NCBI GenBank assembly: GCA_018648945.1
Contig: JABGQJ010000004.1
Location: 1-45,498, forward strand
Direction: 5' to 3'
Source: Victivallales bacterium
GTDB taxonomy: Bacteria > Verrucomicrobiota > Lentisphaeria > Oligosphaerales > Lenti-02
DNA: 45,498 nucleotides
The notes under the pieces are model-generated. The model searched no databases. It was not told where the DNA came from and saw only the letters and a program-made list of their open reading frames with translations. The translations under genes and the position numbers were made by a program. The first letter of the stretch is position 1. The number at the start of each line of letters is the position of its first letter. Of the stretch, positions 43,801 through 45,498 are shown piece after piece.

Positions 43801-45428
43801 GCCTGTTGGAGCAGGTGGCGGCTTCGGACGGTCGAATGGCACCCGTCGCCGGAGTCCGACTCGGCAATCTTCTGTACCGGCAGGGGGCGTGGGAACTGGC
43901 GGCGGCAAGCTACGCCAAGCACGACCAGGCGGAATCCCGACCCGACCTCGTTCGGCGGCGCGCCGAGTGTCTGATTCGGGCGGGGGCTCTGCCCGAGGCG
44001 CAAAGCCTGCTGGGGGAGCTTGAGAAGCTGGTGCCGGACGATCCCCTGGTGCATGTCCTCCGGGCCGATCTGGCTCTCGCCTCGAACGACCTTGTCTCGG
44101 CGCGGCGCGCCTGTGCCGATGCCCTCAAGAGCGATCCTGGCTGTGCGACCGCCTTCTTTGTGAGGGCTCGCCTTCTGCTCCGTTCCGGTGGTGGGGCCGG
44201 CGACCTGGACCGCGCCATCGCCGACCTGCAGAAGGCGTGTATCCGTGACCCCAAGCTACTCGATGCTCGCGAACTGCTGATCCGGCTCCTCCTCGAACGC
44301 GGGCGTACCGACGAAGCCGCTGCCGCGTTGGGCATGCTGGTGGAGGCGCGGCCCGAAGACCGCGCCCTCAAGCTCACCCTCTCCCGCTTGCTTCTCGAAC
44401 TGGGGCACAGGGCCTCCCTGACGAGTCTCTTCAAGCGTTGGCGCCGGGCTGCTCCGGAGGAACCGCTCTGGTGGCAGGTGCAGGCGATGCTAGCCGTCCA
44501 GCAGGGACGGTTCCGGGACGCCGCATCTGCTTCCGAACGGCACTTCGCCGAGACCGGCGCCCCCGCCAGCCTGCTTGCCGCCGTCGATGCCTACTTGGCT
44601 GCCAAGCTTCCCGAGGATGCCGAACGGCTCTGCCAGACGGCTGAGAAGGCGTCCTCCCCTGCGCCGGAAGCCCTTGTCGCCATTGCCCGGGTCCGCCTGC
44701 AGGGGAAACCAGCCGAGGCCCGCGCGTTGCTTGCCAAGGCGTTGGCCCGCACGCGTGGCGAAGCCCGCTGCGCCGCTCTGCTTGGCCATGCCCGCAAGAT
44801 TCTCCCCCGCAGCGATCTGGTTGCCTGGCTGGAAGAGGCGCATGGCCGGCGGCCGTCCCCGTCCGTAGCGCTTCTTCTGGCCGAAGTGTGGGAGGAGTCC
44901 GGTCAGCGCGCCAAAGTCGTCGCCTTGCTCCAGAAGCTGGCGGCGGAAGCCAGCGGTCGACGTCGCGGGGAGTTGCTGGCGCGTCTCGCCGCCGTCGAGT
45001 ATGCCGGTGGGCGGGCGGTCGAGGCGGAGCGCGTCCTCCGCCAGGCCCTGGCCATCCAGCCCGACCACCCCGCTCTGCTCAACAACGCCGCCCACCTTGC
45101 CTTGCTGGCCGATGGGCGCGAGGCGGAGGCCGTTCGACTTGCCCGGCGAGCAGTTGCGGCGAGCACCGATGACCGCGACCTTCACGCGTGTGCGTTGGGC
45201 ACCCTCGGCGAAGCCCTCTTCCGACTCCGCCTCTACGACCAGGCGCGGGAGGCCCTGCGCAAGGCGCTCGCGATCCACGACACTGCTGAAGACCGTCTCC
45301 TGCTTGGCCAAGCCCTGCTTGGCAGCGGTCGCGCGCAGCAAGGCGCGGCCCAACTCCGGAAGGCCAAGGAAATGGCCGTGAAGGAAGGAAACGAGGAACT
45401 TGCCAGACGAATTGCCTCCTTGCTCTAG
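40809..45428 (+). CDS. Membrane-anchored giant TPR protein
   Basis: This is a 1539-residue protein with one N-terminal membrane segment (basic MRFRKRY, then VVALLGTAVLLFCVIKYV at 8-25). The rest is an almost unbroken helical-repeat array with tetratricopeptide signatures: alternating Ala/Gly/Leu-rich helices such as LLERVPGAPDALVVLGRMYRQ, RFQHALEINPRQPLALEGLAD, VLRQALAIQPDHPALLNNAAH and ALRKALAIHDTAEDRLLLGQ. It probably projects into the periplasm as a scaffold. The ATG at 40809 is chosen because the membrane segment begins there and a promoter lies just upstream; its Shine-Dalgarno is weak. It is a single-gene unit beside the T6SS locus on the opposite strand. Giant TPR proteins of this type occur in exopolysaccharide and PEP-CTERM systems, but no such genes are seen here. 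Confidence 0.85.
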   Translation: MRFRKRYVVALLGTAVLLFCVIKYVTEWRRDYASPAQSLDRAREALAKQDVEGAVHLLGEAVERACQDPEELSSVIFQELAILDGAPPLPLPEAAQLYRYRIRLQRRNCETQTWEKVLVRSIKALRWSEAEASAHFHMRHPGRELLEMCVARGEVLGTFAAWRQGRQTGQELKDSGAVPEWAHVLRALANLKAREMDAMGLAHIPAAPIMGWLRKALASRPEDAMLHRALTIGLAIAREDEVLAEHPLPRKSTLREAIALSDAFVEAYADSVPGRINAIETRVRAAELVAMAAKPSAQELLDQFAATCPAKANWREVLRASRLQVRALRFHDPGAPEYAQGIANVRRLTGALLERVPGAPDALVVLGRMYRQIRQDETARDYFRQAAESTVLCSPSVRTLTWDLAAGLAGLALVDMDLQELESAGAASPTALNALGARVDLIAARLGDEVGETLLARGRLALLAGRDREAIVRLEAACRHVGRARPVAFLLSGMALAKAGETGVAATRLEQLVHLERVPPAFRLRADRELARLALCNSPPDQAALRISELTAHHPGDRQLRLTRARALLHSSLQRSVDHNVRSLRLAALLDVLQDLVSRRDEGAILLAAQSEALLGAGPESLRVLEKFCREHPQSVEGILAWCRALRLRGEATGEENAVRALVLPHAPPAVAALLEQALLRKSEVRGMLYPLIRLAFVRAPVEQQLGLFWVHWGLGDEKACAAALAAVSSQAPGTTASVAARLAFLLDSGKAQEARALLDSPPVQVMPAWQRDLWQGKLLLAVRELTAADKLLGGLLKRHPQLSEAWALHGLVALRGEQIGAATRRFQHALEINPRQPLALEGLADICFAGNEAVQALGYVRRLVRVVSPSHPRLEATFMAQLTRFGTIGGAVAIRERLQQQAPWDWGNRRELALLYLRSHRVGPAVDILEQLAAEIPGDLGTSLLLARALAGQGRHAEAREILIQASTDTVAVGADPSCLKAAEFLAELGAADEALRLLEQVAASDGRMAPVAGVRLGNLLYRQGAWELAAASYAKHDQAESRPDLVRRRAECLIRAGALPEAQSLLGELEKLVPDDPLVHVLRADLALASNDLVSARRACADALKSDPGCATAFFVRARLLLRSGGGAGDLDRAIADLQKACIRDPKLLDARELLIRLLLERGRTDEAAAALGMLVEARPEDRALKLTLSRLLLELGHRASLTSLFKRWRRAAPEEPLWWQVQAMLAVQQGRFRDAASASERHFAETGAPASLLAAVDAYLAAKLPEDAERLCQTAEKASSPAPEALVAIARVRLQGKPAEARALLAKALARTRGEARCAALLGHARKILPRSDLVAWLEEAHGRRPSPSVALLLAEVWEESGQRAKVVALLQKLAAEASGRRRGELLARLAAVEYAGGRAVEAERVLRQALAIQPDHPALLNNAAHLALLADGREAEAVRLARRAVAASTDDRDLHACALGTLGEALFRLRLYDQAREALRKALAIHDTAEDRLLLGQALLGSGRAQQGAAQLRKAKEMAVKEGNEELARRIASLL

Positions 45429-45498
45429 CCTGGATCATTCGTGCGCTTCGTCGCGAGAGCGCGTAGTGTGCTGTGGATCAGCCCGCTGTGCCAGGTTG

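Noticed and set aside
45429..45498. Possible terminator after the TPR gene
   Set aside because: Only short imperfect inverted repeats are visible before the window ends.

Overview
The window is a GC-rich bacterial chromosome segment. Several features point to the PVC group (Lentisphaerota/Planctomycetota-like) or a neighbouring polysaccharide-degrading phylum. These are a prepilin-like pseudopilin ending in an H-X9-DG motif, a DUF6785-type membrane protein, a sulfatase next to a PL10-type pectate lyase, small CBM9-like proteins, a heparinase-like/FG-GAP giant, and TIM-barrel isomerase plus Gfo/Idh/MocA genes. The assignment rests on gene repertoire only. No rRNA, tRNA, CRISPR array or recognisable transposase gene was seen.

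Layout. (1) 1-8041 is a carbohydrate-handling region: the end of a sugar-nucleotide epimerase, a CBM9-like protein, a REPIN-like inverted repeat, a secreted alpha-barrel-like protein with a sulfatase on the minus strand, a divergent PL10 pectate lyase with a DUF1573 protein on the plus strand, and a prepilin-like protein. (2) 8042-9356 is a long gene-free gap followed by a MntA/HepT toxin-antitoxin pair. (3) 9393-19645 holds a DUF6785 membrane protein with a large secreted glycosidase-like protein (minus) and a divergent 1541-residue heparinase-like/propeller protein (plus). (4) 19711-25000 is a minus-strand catabolic cluster: a URO-D-like methyltransferase/decarboxylase homologue, a divergent glycyl radical enzyme, a Gfo/Idh/MocA dehydrogenase and a sugar isomerase/epimerase. 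Two of its gaps carry short tandem repeats. (5) 25137-39217 is a type VI secretion (T6SS) locus, all on the minus strand. In transcription order it reads: divergent TssB-TssC-like fusion, unknown beta-rich/helical protein, tssA, tssB, tssC, hcp, tagJ/impE, tssE, tssF, tssG, clpV, small membrane protein. (6) 39610-45428 holds a CBM9-like lipoprotein and a membrane-anchored TPR giant.

How the parts fit. The T6SS locus supplies sheath (TssB/C), tube (Hcp), part of the baseplate (TssE/F/G), TssA, TagJ and the recycling ATPase ClpV. It lacks TssJ/L/M, TssK, VgrG and PAAR, although unrelated genes are visible on both sides. Strong hairpins flank hcp, and another overlaps the -35 box of a good tssA promoter, so transcription of the locus looks sectioned. 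The most unusual gene is the lead gene (37772-39217). It appears to be a fused TssB+TssC paralogue that stops before the C-terminal 126 residues of the normal TssC, and it is followed by a protein I cannot assign. This is the best candidate here for an undescribed system.

Limits: all family calls are from reading motifs and local similarity within the window. No database search or structure prediction was run. Promoters are calls against the sigma-70 consensus only.
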